Source: Tsuneonella troitsensis (GTDB lineage: Bacteria > Pseudomonadota > Alphaproteobacteria > Sphingomonadales > Sphingomonadaceae). From it: a stretch of DNA of 64,000 nt. The notes below the pieces were generated by a model, which saw only the letters and a program-made list of their open reading frames with translations, did not search any database and had not been told where the DNA came from. This document shows, piece by piece, positions 18,830 through 26,737 of the stretch; the first letter of the stretch is position 1, and the number at the start of each line of letters is the position of its first letter. The stretch spans positions 248,001 through 312,000 of the forward strand of contig NZ_LMAU01000004.1 in the NCBI RefSeq assembly GCF_001441535.1, given 5' to 3'. The position numbers were made by a program, and so were the translations under genes.

Positions 18830-20113
18830 ATGTGGCTGCTCGACCAGTTTCTGAAGCGCGGTATCCGCAATGGACGGCTGACGGTGACCGACCATGATGG
18901 GAAGGCGTACGAATACGGTTCGGGCCCGGCCGATCCCATTCGTATTCGTCTGACCGACAAGCGCGCCGCCGCGCACATCGCCCGGTATCCCCAGCTCGGC
19001 GCGGGCGAGGCGTTCATGTGGGGCTGGCTTGTCGTCGAGGCGCCGCACGATATCCGCGACCTGCTGCTGTTCGTGACGGCCAACACCAGCAGTCAGGGCG
19101 ACCGGGCGATCCAGGCGCAAGGGCCGCTACGGCGTGCCCGCGACCGCCTTCTCGCGATGGCCGACAGCGTCAACCCGCGCGGCAAGGCGGCGAAGAACGC
19201 CGAGCATACCTACAACCTGACGCGCCGGCTGTACGAGCTTTTCCTCGATGAAGACCGGCAATACACGATGGCCTATTACCGGGGCGATCCCGAGCAAACG
19301 AGCCTGGAGCAGGCGCAGCTCGACAAGAAGGCGCACCTGGCGGCCAAGATGTACCTGAAGCCCGGGATGAAAGTCCTCGATATCGGCTGCGGCTGGGGCG
19401 GATTCGCGCTCTATCTCAACCGGCATTATGGCTGCGAGGTTCTCGGCGTCGCGCTGGCCGAGGACCAGATCGCCTTCTGCCGCGAACGGGCCGAGGCGGC
19501 CGGTGTCGCGGACAAGGTGCGCTTCGAGTTGATGGACTATCGTGACGTTACGGGCGAATTCGACCGGATCAGCTCGGTCGGCCTGCTCGAACACGTGGGC
19601 ACACCCCACTATCCGCAGTTCTACCGGCACACGGCTCGCCTGCTGAAGCCCGACGGCGTGATGATCAGCCATTGTTGCGGCCGTGCGGGACCGCCGGGAC
19701 GCACCGATGCCTGGACGCGCAAATACATCTTCCCGGGGGGCTACATCCCCGCGCTGAGCGAACTCGTGATCGAAAGCGAAAAGGCCGGCTGGCAGATCAT
19801 GGACGTGGAAGGAATGCGCTTCCACTACAGCCACACGCTCGAGGAATGGTACAACCGAACCGTTCTCCACCGGGACGAGATCGTCGACCTGTACGACGAG
19901 CAGTTCTATCGCATGTGGCTGTTCTACCTAGCGGGAGCGGAGCAGGCGTTCCGGAACGGCAGCCTCGTCAACTGGCAGATGATCTACGTGAAGGACCGCA
20001 CCGCGATCCCGATGACCCGCGAGTTCATCGAGACCGAGAGCGCGCGCCTGCGGGCCGGCGACGTGGCGCCCGAATGGCATCTCTCCCCCGCCGAGCGCGT
20101 GGCGGCCGAGTAG
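18830..20113 (+). CDS. cfa: Cyclopropane-fatty-acyl-phospholipid synthase
   Basis: The enzyme transfers a methylene group from SAM to unsaturated acyl chains of membrane phospholipids. The 427-residue protein has an N-terminal domain (about 1-130) and a methyltransferase domain with the SAM motif VLDIGCGWGGFALY, then SVGLLEHVG, and the C-terminal YIFPGGYIPALSE region typical of the Cfa family. It lies 19 bases after the molybdoenzyme, in the same transcript. The gene symbol is given for the family; several Cfa paralogues can exist in sphingomonads. Confidence 0.92.
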   Translation: MWLLDQFLKRGIRNGRLTVTDHDGKAYEYGSGPADPIRIRLTDKRAAAHIARYPQLGAGEAFMWGWLVVEAPHDIRDLLLFVTANTSSQGDRAIQAQGPLRRARDRLLAMADSVNPRGKAAKNAEHTYNLTRRLYELFLDEDRQYTMAYYRGDPEQTSLEQAQLDKKAHLAAKMYLKPGMKVLDIGCGWGGFALYLNRHYGCEVLGVALAEDQIAFCRERAEAAGVADKVRFELMDYRDVTGEFDRISSVGLLEHVGTPHYPQFYRHTARLLKPDGVMISHCCGRAGPPGRTDAWTRKYIFPGGYIPALSELVIESEKAGWQIMDVEGMRFHYSHTLEEWYNRTVLHRDEIVDLYDEQFYRMWLFYLAGAEQAFRNGSLVNWQMIYVKDRTAIPMTREFIETESARLRAGDVAPEWHLSPAERVAAE

Positions 20114-20208
20114 GCCCCACGATGCCCACAGCGCCATAGCGATGAGGCATACCCGACGCGCGGCTTGTGGGTTGAGTGCCGACACCATCCTTTGCGAAAC
20201 TCCGGCGC

Positions 20209-21051
20209 ATGGTCGCCTCTTTTCCTGGTGCTTACATTGCTGCGGACCTTGCCGATCGTTTTCGGGCGGATGGTTACGCGATAGTCCGGGGATTGTTCGG
20301 ACCGGACGACATCGCCGAAATGTCCGCCGCGATCGACGAAGTCCACGCCGAAGGATTGGCGCTGGGTGCGAGCTTTCGGTACGGCAATCTCAACTACCGA
20401 CTGGATGGCGGCGAGTTGCGGATGGTCCAGTGGCCGTCGTACCACAACGTCGTGCTCGACCGCTTTCGAACCGACTACCGGGTGGCGGCGATACTCGCCG
20501 ATCTCATCGGGACCGAGATCAAGCAGATCATCAACCAGGTTCACTGGAAGAAGCCGGGCGGAAAGGGCGACTTCGCCTTTCACCAGGATTCGCGCTTTCG
20601 CCGGCCGGACAGCGCCTATCGCAATCTGGCAACGAGCTACGTCCAGACCGGCATCGCGATCGACCGCCACGACCGGTCGAGCGGAGCGATGCGCGTGCTT
20701 CCAGGCAGTCATCTTGGCGGCCCGATCGACCTGCCGACCAGCGGCGAGGTGATGAGCAGCGTGGTCGAAACCGACACCCTCGCGGCGGCCGGCCTCGATC
20801 CGGGCGGCCTCGTCGACCTCGAACTGGAACCGGGCGACCTCGCGATGTGGAGTTCCTACCTGGTCCACGGATCGGGTTCGAACATGGCGGACCATTACCG
20901 GCGCTTCTACATCAACGGATACGTGCGGGCCGAGGACTGCGACCGGGGCGAATGGGCGTTTCGTCGCGGCCAGCCGCAACCGCTGGGCCCCCGCCCCAAC
21001 CTCGTGCATTTCGAGGAACTTTACGAGCGTCCGGGACCGCACTTCACTTGA
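20209..21051 (+). CDS. Phytanoyl-CoA dioxygenase (PhyH) family protein
   Basis: This is a 280-residue non-haem Fe(II)/2-oxoglutarate oxygenase. The iron ligands are visible as His125-x-Asp127 in FAFHQDSRF and a distal His in YLVHGSGSN, with GAMRVLPGSHLGG typical of the family. The start at ATG 20209 (MVASFPGAYI) is uncertain; a GTG at 20176 would add 11 residues, and neither has a clear ribosome site. The substrate is unknown. A dehalogenase gene follows 26 bases later. Confidence 0.87.
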   Translation: MVASFPGAYIAADLADRFRADGYAIVRGLFGPDDIAEMSAAIDEVHAEGLALGASFRYGNLNYRLDGGELRMVQWPSYHNVVLDRFRTDYRVAAILADLIGTEIKQIINQVHWKKPGGKGDFAFHQDSRFRRPDSAYRNLATSYVQTGIAIDRHDRSSGAMRVLPGSHLGGPIDLPTSGEVMSSVVETDTLAAAGLDPGGLVDLELEPGDLAMWSSYLVHGSGSNMADHYRRFYINGYVRAEDCDRGEWAFRRGQPQPLGPRPNLVHFEELYERPGPHFT

Positions 21052-21077
21052 GGTCAGCGAAGGTATAGCCTTCCGCG

Positions 21078-21983
21078 ATGAGCGCCGTTTACCGAACGCC
21101 CGACGACCGGTTTACGGGCCTGCCGGATTTTCCGTTCGAACCGCACTACCGCGAGTTGGCCAGCGGTCTGCGCGTCCATTACATCGACGAGGGTCCACGC
21201 GATGGTCGGCCGGTCCTGATGATGCACGGCGAACCGAGCTGGTGCTTTCTCTATCGCAAGATGATCCCGCCAGTCGCTGCAGCGGGCTTTCGCGTCCTGG
21301 CGCCGGACCTGATCGGCTTCGGCAAGTCGGACAAGCCGACCTCCAAAGGCGACTACACATACGCCCGTCACGTTGCATGGATGCAGGAGTGGTTCGAGGC
21401 GCTGGACCTTCGCGACGTGATCCTCGCCTGCCAGGACTGGGGTTCGCTCGTCGGTCTGCGGCTCGTCGCCGCCATTCCCGACCGGTTCGCCGGCGTGGTG
21501 CTGTCGAACGGAGGGCTTCCCGAAGGTCAGGATCCTCCTGCCGCGTTCGCCGCATGGCGCCGCTTTTCCAGATGGAGCCCGGTGTTCCCGATCGGGGGTA
21601 TCCTTCAGCGAGCGACGAAGCGGGACCTGTCGCCTGCAGAGGTTGCCGCCTACGACGCGCCCTTCCCGACCCGCGCCAGCAAGGCAGGCGCGCGCATCTT
21701 CCCGTCGCTCGTTCCGCTCGGCCCGAATGAGGCCGTCCCGGACCAGAAGCGTGCCTGGGCGGTGCTCGAGACTTTCGACAAACCCTTCACGTGCGCCTTC
21801 TCGAACGGCGATCCGATCACGCGCGGCGGCGATGCGGCATTCCGCGAGCGAGTGCCCGGCGCCGCCAAGGGCAGCCACCGGACCCTGAAGGGCGGTCACT
21901 TCATCCAGGAGGACGATCCCGACGGCTTCGTCGCCGCAATCCTCGACACCGCCCGAGCCGCGGAACAATCTCAATCGGGGTAG
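21078..21983 (+). CDS. Haloalkane dehalogenase (alpha/beta hydrolase)
   Basis: The enzyme hydrolyses carbon-halogen bonds through a covalent aspartyl intermediate. The 301-residue protein has the oxyanion/halide motif HGEPSW (residues 50-55), the nucleophile Asp120 followed by Trp121 in ACQDWGS, and a C-terminal His in GGHFIQED. The CQDWG form is typical of haloalkane dehalogenases rather than epoxide hydrolases. Its natural substrate cannot be told from sequence. The 3' end overlaps the convergent DUF1801 gene by 13 bases. Confidence 0.88.
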   Translation: MSAVYRTPDDRFTGLPDFPFEPHYRELASGLRVHYIDEGPRDGRPVLMMHGEPSWCFLYRKMIPPVAAAGFRVLAPDLIGFGKSDKPTSKGDYTYARHVAWMQEWFEALDLRDVILACQDWGSLVGLRLVAAIPDRFAGVVLSNGGLPEGQDPPAAFAAWRRFSRWSPVFPIGGILQRATKRDLSPAEVAAYDAPFPTRASKAGARIFPSLVPLGPNEAVPDQKRAWAVLETFDKPFTCAFSNGDPITRGGDAAFRERVPGAAKGSHRTLKGGHFIQEDDPDGFVAAILDTARAAEQSQSG

Positions 21984-22408
21984 CGTTCGTTCATCACGTC
22001 CCAGCTCAGCTTGACGAGCCCTTCGAGTGCGTCGAGATCCACGTCGGACAGCTTGTTGATGTAAAGGCACGACTTGCCGGTCTTGTGCTTGCCGAGCCGG
22101 GCGAACAGCGCGTCGGCTTCAGGCTGCCGGTCGCAGTAATTGCCCATCAGGTAGATCGTCATCGCCGACTTGCGCGGTGAGAAGCCACCACGCATCGAGT
22201 CTCCCTCGTGCCCGCTTTCGTAGCGGTAATGATAGCTGCCATATCCGATCATCGACGGACCCCACATCTTCGGGTCGAGCCCTGTCACTCGGCGATGGAG
22301 CTTGTCGATTACCTCGGCCTCCTCGCGCCTCCGTTGGTCCGGCACCGCGGCGATGAAGTCCTCGACCGCGACCTCGGTCGCCTTGGTCTTCGCCTCGTAC
22401 TTGCCCAT
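21971..22408 (-). CDS. DUF1801 domain protein
   Basis: The 145-residue cytoplasmic protein has the DUF1801 pattern: a helical N-terminus ([17 protein letters not shown]), then [15 protein letters not shown], then [31 protein letters not shown]. The function is unknown. Two adjacent ATGs (22411 and 22408) follow a GGGAGG site; the second has the better spacing. It is divergent from argG, with 68 bases between the starts. Confidence 0.85.
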   Translation of the reverse strand: MGKYEAKTKATEVAVEDFIAAVPDQRRREEAEVIDKLHRRVTGLDPKMWGPSMIGYGSYHYRYESGHEGDSMRGGFSPRKSAMTIYLMGNYCDRQPEADALFARLGKHKTGKSCLYINKLSDVDLDALEGLVKLSWDVMNERYPD

Positions 22409-22476
22409 CATCGCCTCCCTTGCCGCCTGCGCGAGCATGCCATAGGGCGCGCGCCAGACCAATCCGGAGCTTTCCG

Positions 22477-23691
22477 ATGTCCGATATCAAGAAGGTCGTG
22501 CTCGCCTATTCCGGCGGGCTCGACACCAGCGTGATCCTCAAGTGGCTGCAGGTGACCTACAATTGCGAGGTCATCACCTTCACCGCCGATCTCGGCCAGG
22601 GCGAAGAACTGGAGCCGGCGCGCGCCAAGGCCAAGCTGATGGGCGTGCCGGACGATCACATCTATATCGACGACCTGCGCGAGGAGTTCGTGCGCGACTT
22701 CGTGTTCCCGATGATGCGCGCCAACGCCCGTTACGAGGGCGACTATCTGCTCGGCACCAGCATCGCCCGGCCGCTGATCTCCAAGCGACTGATCGAGATC
22801 GCCCGCGAGACCGGCGCCGATGCGATCGCGCACGGCGCTACCGGCAAGGGCAACGATCAGGTCCGCTTCGAACTGTCGGCCTATGCCCTTGCCCCCGATA
22901 TCAAGGTCATCGCCCCGTGGCGCGAATGGGACCTGACCAGCCGCACCGCGCTGATCGCCTGGGCCGAACAGCACCAGATCCCCGTGCCCAAGGACAAACG
23001 CGGCGAGAGCCCGTTCTCGACCGACGCCAACCTTCTGCACACCTCGTCCGAAGGCAAGGTGCTGGAAGATCCGTGGGAGGAAGTGCCCGACTACGTCTAT
23101 TCGCGCACCGACAATCCCGAGGATGCGCCGGATGCGCCCGAATACATCACCATCGACTTCGAAAAGGGCGACGGCGTTGCGCTGAATGGCGAGGCGATGA
23201 GCCCCGCGACCCTGCTCGCCGCGCTCAACGACCTTGGCCGCAAGCACGGCATCGGCCGGCTCGACCTGGTCGAGAACCGCTTCGTCGGCATGAAGAGCCG
23301 CGGGATGTACGAGACTCCGGGCGGCGAGATCTACGCCCGGGCGCATCGCGGGATCGAACAGATCACGCTCGATCGCGGCGCGGCGCACCTCAAGGACGAG
23401 CTGATGCCCAAGTATGCCGAGTTCATCTACAACGGCTTCTGGTTCGCGCCGGAGCGCGAGATGCTGCAAGCGGCGATCGACCTGAGCCAGGAGAAGGTGT
23501 CGGGCACCGTGCGGCTCAAGCTCTACAAGGGAATGGCACAGGTCGTCGGGAGGAAGTCGCCCAACTCGCTCTATTCGGAGCGCCACGTCACGTTCGAGGA
23601 CGATGCCGGGGCCTACGACCAGACCGACGCGCAGGGTTTCATCAAGCTCAACGCATTGCGGCTAAGGTTGCTCGCGCAGCGCGATCGGTGA
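22477..23691 (+). CDS. argG: Argininosuccinate synthase
   Basis: ArgG joins citrulline and aspartate with ATP, the penultimate step of arginine synthesis. The 404-residue protein has the P-loop AYSGGLDTS near the N-terminus, [13 protein letters not shown], the [16 protein letters not shown] segment, and the C-terminal [14 protein letters not shown]. Length is normal. It stands alone; a long non-coding region follows. Confidence 0.97.
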   Translation: MSDIKKVVLAYSGGLDTSVILKWLQVTYNCEVITFTADLGQGEELEPARAKAKLMGVPDDHIYIDDLREEFVRDFVFPMMRANARYEGDYLLGTSIARPLISKRLIEIARETGADAIAHGATGKGNDQVRFELSAYALAPDIKVIAPWREWDLTSRTALIAWAEQHQIPVPKDKRGESPFSTDANLLHTSSEGKVLEDPWEEVPDYVYSRTDNPEDAPDAPEYITIDFEKGDGVALNGEAMSPATLLAALNDLGRKHGIGRLDLVENRFVGMKSRGMYETPGGEIYARAHRGIEQITLDRGAAHLKDELMPKYAEFIYNGFWFAPEREMLQAAIDLSQEKVSGTVRLKLYKGMAQVVGRKSPNSLYSERHVTFEDDAGAYDQTDAQGFIKLNALRLRLLAQRDR

Positions 23692-23929
23692 AATATTCGG
23701 TCGTTTGACGGAATCGCGACGAACGGTTGAGTTATCCACTCGTGTCCACAGGCAAAACGCCCGGCGGTGGAAAAATGACCCCTCCCGATGCTTGCGCGAC
23801 TCGGTTCGGAGGCGCAGCTTCAGGTCATCGGAAGGGAACGGAAGCCACTGAACCGACAAGCCTAACGGCCTGAAAGTTCGAAGTTTTTCCCTACCAACCG
23901 AGATGGCGGCAACTGTCCGCGCGGTCTTC

Positions 23930-24300
23930 GAGATCGCTTTGCGAAAGGCTTCGGCCGGATGCAAGGGGATCGCTTGAGAGGAACGCCGGCGAAACCACCA
24001 TCGGCCGGTCTACCCGGTCTTTCGCCGAGGAGGCGTCGCGAAGGCTTCGGCCGGAACGATGCAACCGTTCGAAGCGGGAGCCAGGGAAATCGGTCTCGGA
24101 ACCGCCAGGCGGCACAGGAAAGGATCTTCGGATCCGGACCGACCACCTGAAGGAACCGGATGCCGGTGCGAGCGCCGGTGACAGAGCCCGACGGAACCGG
24201 TTTCGACCGGGAAAGAAAGGCAACGACACTGGGTGCCAAGTATCCCTCGGGATCCACGCGCTGGTGAGAGTGGGGTCGACCTTCGGGTCGGCCCCATTTG
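23930..24300 (+). ncRNA. Candidate structured non-coding RNA upstream of rlpA
   Basis: No credible ORF covers this 868-base gap, but the plus strand carries a series of hairpins and ends in a strong terminator. Visible stems include GGC-TTCG-GCC at about 23948 and again at about 24043 (within an imperfect direct repeat GGCTTCGGCCGGA), CCGCCAGGCGG at about 24102, GGATC-TTCG-GATCC at about 24122, GCCGG-N7-CCGGT at about 24163, CCGG-N5-CCGG at about 24197, and the terminator at 24272. Purine-rich single-stranded linkers (GGAACCG three times, GAAAGAAAGG) separate them. It does not match RNase P, tmRNA, 6S or SRP RNA by eye. The 5' end is not defined. Confidence 0.5.
24272..24299 (+). terminator. 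Strong intrinsic terminator of the candidate ncRNA
   Basis: GGGGTCGACC and GGTCGGCCCC pair around a TTCG tetraloop (one mismatch), followed by ATTTGCATTT. Since no coding gene precedes it for 580 bases, it implies a non-coding transcript or a very long argG 3' region. Confidence 0.8.
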
Positions 24301-24372
24301 CATTTCGGTCCCGAAATTTCGCCGCACCGCGCGGTCGCTGAAGCAGACCGAACTCTCCATTCCCCGACATCC

Positions 24373-24465
24373 TTAACCGCGCCGCGACTCGGAAGCCGGG
24401 CACGTGCCGTGGCTCGTAGGGTGTAGGAAAGCGGATCGGCGAGTCGTCAGCGGAATCATGGTTAA
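24373..24465. promoter_or_regulatory. Possible CtrA half-sites upstream of rlpA
   Basis: TTAACC at 24373-24378 and ATGGTTAA (reverse of TTAACCAT, a known CtrA half-site) at 24458-24465 lie 95-185 bases upstream of rlpA. They are not spaced as a full TTAA-N7-TTAA box. rlpA acts at the division septum, which would suit cell-cycle control, but the evidence is weak. Confidence 0.25.
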
Positions 24466-24559
24466 GGTTCCGAGTCCCCACGATGAACGGTGGCGCGGTC
24501 GGGGTGGAGCGAGCGCAAGGGGGTGCCGGAGTCCGATTCCGGGGTCTAAACCGCCCGCC

Positions 24560-25096
24560 ATGGACGGGAACACGCGTTTCGATGCCGCGAAGGCGCTGCG
24601 CACGCTGGCGATCGCCGCCGCGCTGGTGCTGCCCGCGTCGGCGAGTGCGCCCGCGCTGGCCGACGACAAGACGGCCGTTTTCGCCGCCAACTTCGCCGAC
24701 ATCGCCGTGCCGCAGGCCCACACCCCGGCAGCCGGCGCGGTGGACATCAGCACGATCGACCCCGCCGACGAGCTGGCCGAAACGGCAGAGCCCGGCCTGG
24801 GCGATCCGATCGGCAGCGGCGTGGCCAGCTACTACGCCGACAAGTTCAACGGTCGCCGCACCGCGAGCGGCGAGACCTTCCACAACGGCGGCTACACCGC
24901 CGCGCACCGCAGCCTGCCCTTCGGCAGCAAGGTCCGCGTGACCAATCCCGCCAACGGCAAGTCGGTCGTGGTCCGCATCAACGATCGCGGACCGTTCCAC
25001 GGCGGCCGGGTGATCGACCTGACGAAGTCCGCCGCATCGACGCTCGGCATCGTCCAGCGCGGCCACGGCCGCGTCGAACTCGCGCTCGTCAACTAA
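24560..25096 (+). CDS. rlpA: RlpA-like septal ring lytic transglycosylase
   Basis: RlpA proteins cleave peptide-free glycan strands at the division septum. The 178-residue protein has a signal peptide (ending APALAD) and a double-psi beta-barrel domain from about residue 87. The domain carries GVASYYADKFNGRRTASGE, then HRSLPFGSKVRVTN and INDRGPFHGGRVIDLT, which include the conserved Glu105, His116 and Asp142. There is no lipobox and no SPOR domain, so it is a short secreted form. The ATG at 24560 begins directly on the signal peptide. The region 24300-24559 holds only the leader. Confidence 0.9.
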   Translation: MDGNTRFDAAKALRTLAIAAALVLPASASAPALADDKTAVFAANFADIAVPQAHTPAAGAVDISTIDPADELAETAEPGLGDPIGSGVASYYADKFNGRRTASGETFHNGGYTAAHRSLPFGSKVRVTNPANGKSVVVRINDRGPFHGGRVIDLTKSAASTLGIVQRGHGRVELALVN

Positions 25097-25126
25097 GCCT
25101 TAGAACCCCGGCGCCAGCGCGGGACG

Positions 25127-25234
25127 TCAGTCCTGCTCGCTCGCCCGATCGCGGCGTATCAGCCATTCGCTGATCAGCATGGCCAGCATGAGTGTGCCGA
25201 CGACGGCAACGATGACGATGATGGTCTGGGACAT
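25127..25234 (-). CDS. Small single-span membrane protein
   Basis: This 35-residue ORF starts with ATG at 25234 after a GGGAG site. The product is almost all one hydrophobic helix (IIVIVAVVGTLMLAMLISEW) followed by a charged cytoplasmic end (RRDRASEQD). Its function is unknown. It is too short for certainty, but the ribosome site and the clean membrane-helix composition support it. Confidence 0.5.
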   Translation of the reverse strand: MSQTIIVIVAVVGTLMLAMLISEWLIRRDRASEQD

Positions 25235-25327
25235 TTGCGACTCCCGGGGAATACACGGCGGGAGCACATACGAGGCGTCTCTCTGTCGCGGCGAGGCCAT
25301 AAGGTCGGGCGCCGCGATGCGCACCCC

Positions 25328-26395
25328 CTACACGATTCCGCCATGAACGCCACCTGACGCTCCGCCCGCCACCGGCGCGCCGACGAGCCACCACTCGTCC
25401 TCTCCCGCCTCGAACGCGGCGAGCTGCGCGTCCTCTACCGCCTCGACGTTGTCGGGATCGATCTCTTCCGGCGTCGGCACACCGACCGGGCGCGCAGCCC
25501 ACATCGCATCGAACCGCTCGTCCGCCATATAACCGCATTCGTCCGGGTCGAGCTCCTCCCGGGGATCGTTGCAGCGCCCGCCGCAGCGATCGCACGGCGT
25601 TTCCCACCGAGCCAGCCGCTCCTCCTCGGCGCGCTTCGCCGCCCGCGCCGCCGCCGCCTTGGCAGAGGGCATGTCACACATGTCACACTGTCCAGGGGAG
25701 AAAGTAGGAGCCCCAGGAATGGGATCCGCAAGAGCCCGCTCGTCCTGAGCCTGTCGAAGGACGCGTTCACTACGGTCCGGCTCGTCCGGGATCAGCGGCA
25801 GCGCGGTGCCGCAATCGTCGCAGACCGGCGCGGGATCGTCGGTCCCGGCCTCGTAGCGCTCCAGCGCGCCTGCCAGGTCGTCGGCATAGGCGCGGGTGCG
25901 CGCGTCCTCGGTCAGTTTGTCGAGCCGCGCGAGGTGCGCGAGCAGCAGGCGGCTGTCGAAGCGGACGCGGCGGCCGACCTCCTCGCCGCGGAACCACACG
26001 ACCTCCTCCACCCCGTCGAGCGCGCGGCAGGCGAGCACATCCTCGCCCAGCGCGCGGGCGGAGAGCAGCGCCGCATCCCACGCGCGGGCAAAGGCGCGGT
26101 TGGCGCGCCGCTCGCGATAGACGGTGCGATAGCTGATCCCGATGGCGGCCGAGGCCCGCCGCACCTGCCCGCAATCAGCGAGCGCATGGAGGAACTCGAC
26201 CTGCCGCGCGCGGGTGAACTGCGTTTCCGGCCAAGAGCCTGCGCCGGACTCCGACGCGGAGGCGGCGGCGTCGGGCAACGCGTCGATGTGCTGCGCGAGC
26301 GTGGGTTTGGGGGTCGGGGCTGGCGTGGGAGTGGGTGCCGGCGTGGCGGCAGGCGCGGGAGCGCGAAAGACCTGGTGGGCAGGGATGTAGCTCAT
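25328..26395 (-). CDS. HTH protein resembling phage terminase small subunits
   Basis: The 355-residue product has a proline-threonine-rich N-terminus (residues 13-32), then a helix-turn-helix region with FTRARQVEFLHALADCGQVRRASAAIGISYRTVYRER, given here by its ends only: FTRARQ to TVYRER. This is followed by a helical part and, in the C-terminal half, three CxxC or CxxCG pairs (CDDCG, CDMCD, CDRCG) that could bind zinc. Related HTH proteins are common in sphingomonads and look like terminase small subunits, hinting at prophage origin; the function is not known. An in-frame palindromic repeat encodes VLRQAQDER in the middle. Confidence 0.65.
   Translation of the reverse strand: MSYIPAHQVFRAPAPAATPAPTPTPAPTPKPTLAQHIDALPDAAASASESGAGSWPETQFTRARQVEFLHALADCGQVRRASAAIGISYRTVYRERRANRAFARAWDAALLSARALGEDVLACRALDGVEEVVWFRGEEVGRRVRFDSRLLLAHLARLDKLTEDARTRAYADDLAGALERYEAGTDDPAPVCDDCGTALPLIPDEPDRSERVLRQAQDERALADPIPGAPTFSPGQCDMCDMPSAKAAAARAAKRAEEERLARWETPCDRCGGRCNDPREELDPDECGYMADERFDAMWAARPVGVPTPEEIDPDNVEAVEDAQLAAFEAGEDEWWLVGAPVAGGASGGVHGGIV
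25739..25768. repeat. REP-like palindromic repeat inside a coding gene
   Basis: The stem CGTCCT / AGGACG encloses GAGCCTGTCGA. This CCTGAGCCTGTCGAAGG sequence is a widespread interspersed repeat in sphingomonad and caulobacter genomes (from general knowledge). Here it lies in frame in the HTH gene and is translated on the minus strand as VLRQAQDER. Confidence 0.7.
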
Positions 26396-26561
26396 GGGGG
26401 CAGTCCGTTTGAGGGGAGATGGACCGCGTTATGTATGCGGGATGGGGGGCTGTAGGAAAATGGAACTTGACCCACCCACAAATTTGTCAATCAAAGTCGT
26501 CAGCAACTGCACAATTCTCGTACCAGGTCGTCGAGGTTTTGCAGATCAACAGGTTCAAGCG

Positions 26562-26590
26562 TTGACAATGTCCGATGACTAAATGCTAAA
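26562..26590 (+). promoter_or_regulatory. Promoter of the retron
   Basis: TTGACA at 26562-26567 is a perfect -35 box. With a 17-base spacer the -10 is GCTAAA (26585-26590). The predicted start is about 26597, exactly at the first base of the a1 repeat of the msr-msd RNA, which supports both calls. Confidence 0.65.
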
Positions 26591-26597
26591 GGAGCAC

Positions 26598-26723
26598 GCG
26601 TTGCCAGATTGGTTGCTGTGTGCGTTGTTACTGCGCATGATTCTGGAACTAAACACGTGCTCGCATCCAACGTTATGATGAGCGATCACCCGACGGTGAG
26701 ATGGTAGGAACATCTGGCAACGC
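26598..26723 (+). ncRNA. Retron msr-msd RNA
   Basis: A perfect 12-bp inverted repeat, GCGTTGCCAGAT (26598-26609) and ATCTGGCAACGC (26712-26723), encloses 102 bases and matches the a1/a2 arrangement of retrons. G26611, two bases after a1, is a candidate branching guanosine. Internal hairpins are seen at 26620-26638 (GTGCG/CGCAT, msr side), at 26659-26683 (GCTC-gc-ATC with GAT-GAGC, msd side) and at 26686-26699 (TCACC-CGAC-GGTGA). The element ends 14 bases before the reverse transcriptase start. At 126 bases it is shorter than many known retron RNAs. The msr/msd boundary is inferred, not seen. Confidence 0.8.
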
Positions 26724-26737
26724 AACCTCCCACACTT

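Noticed and set aside
23732-23740. DnaA-box-like TTATCCACT after argG
   Set aside because: A single box with one mismatch and no AT-rich unwinding region or dnaA/hemE context, so not an origin.
23925-24300. Identity of the structured region as RNase P RNA, tmRNA, 6S RNA or SRP RNA
   Set aside because: The diagnostic blocks (GAGGAAAGUCC, tmRNA acceptor end with CCA, 6S central bubble, SRP GGUCAGG...GGAAGCAGCC) were not found on either strand.
23891-25066. 391-codon minus-strand frame across the ncRNA region and rlpA
   Set aside because: It is opposite rlpA and its hairpin-rich part has no protein-like pattern.
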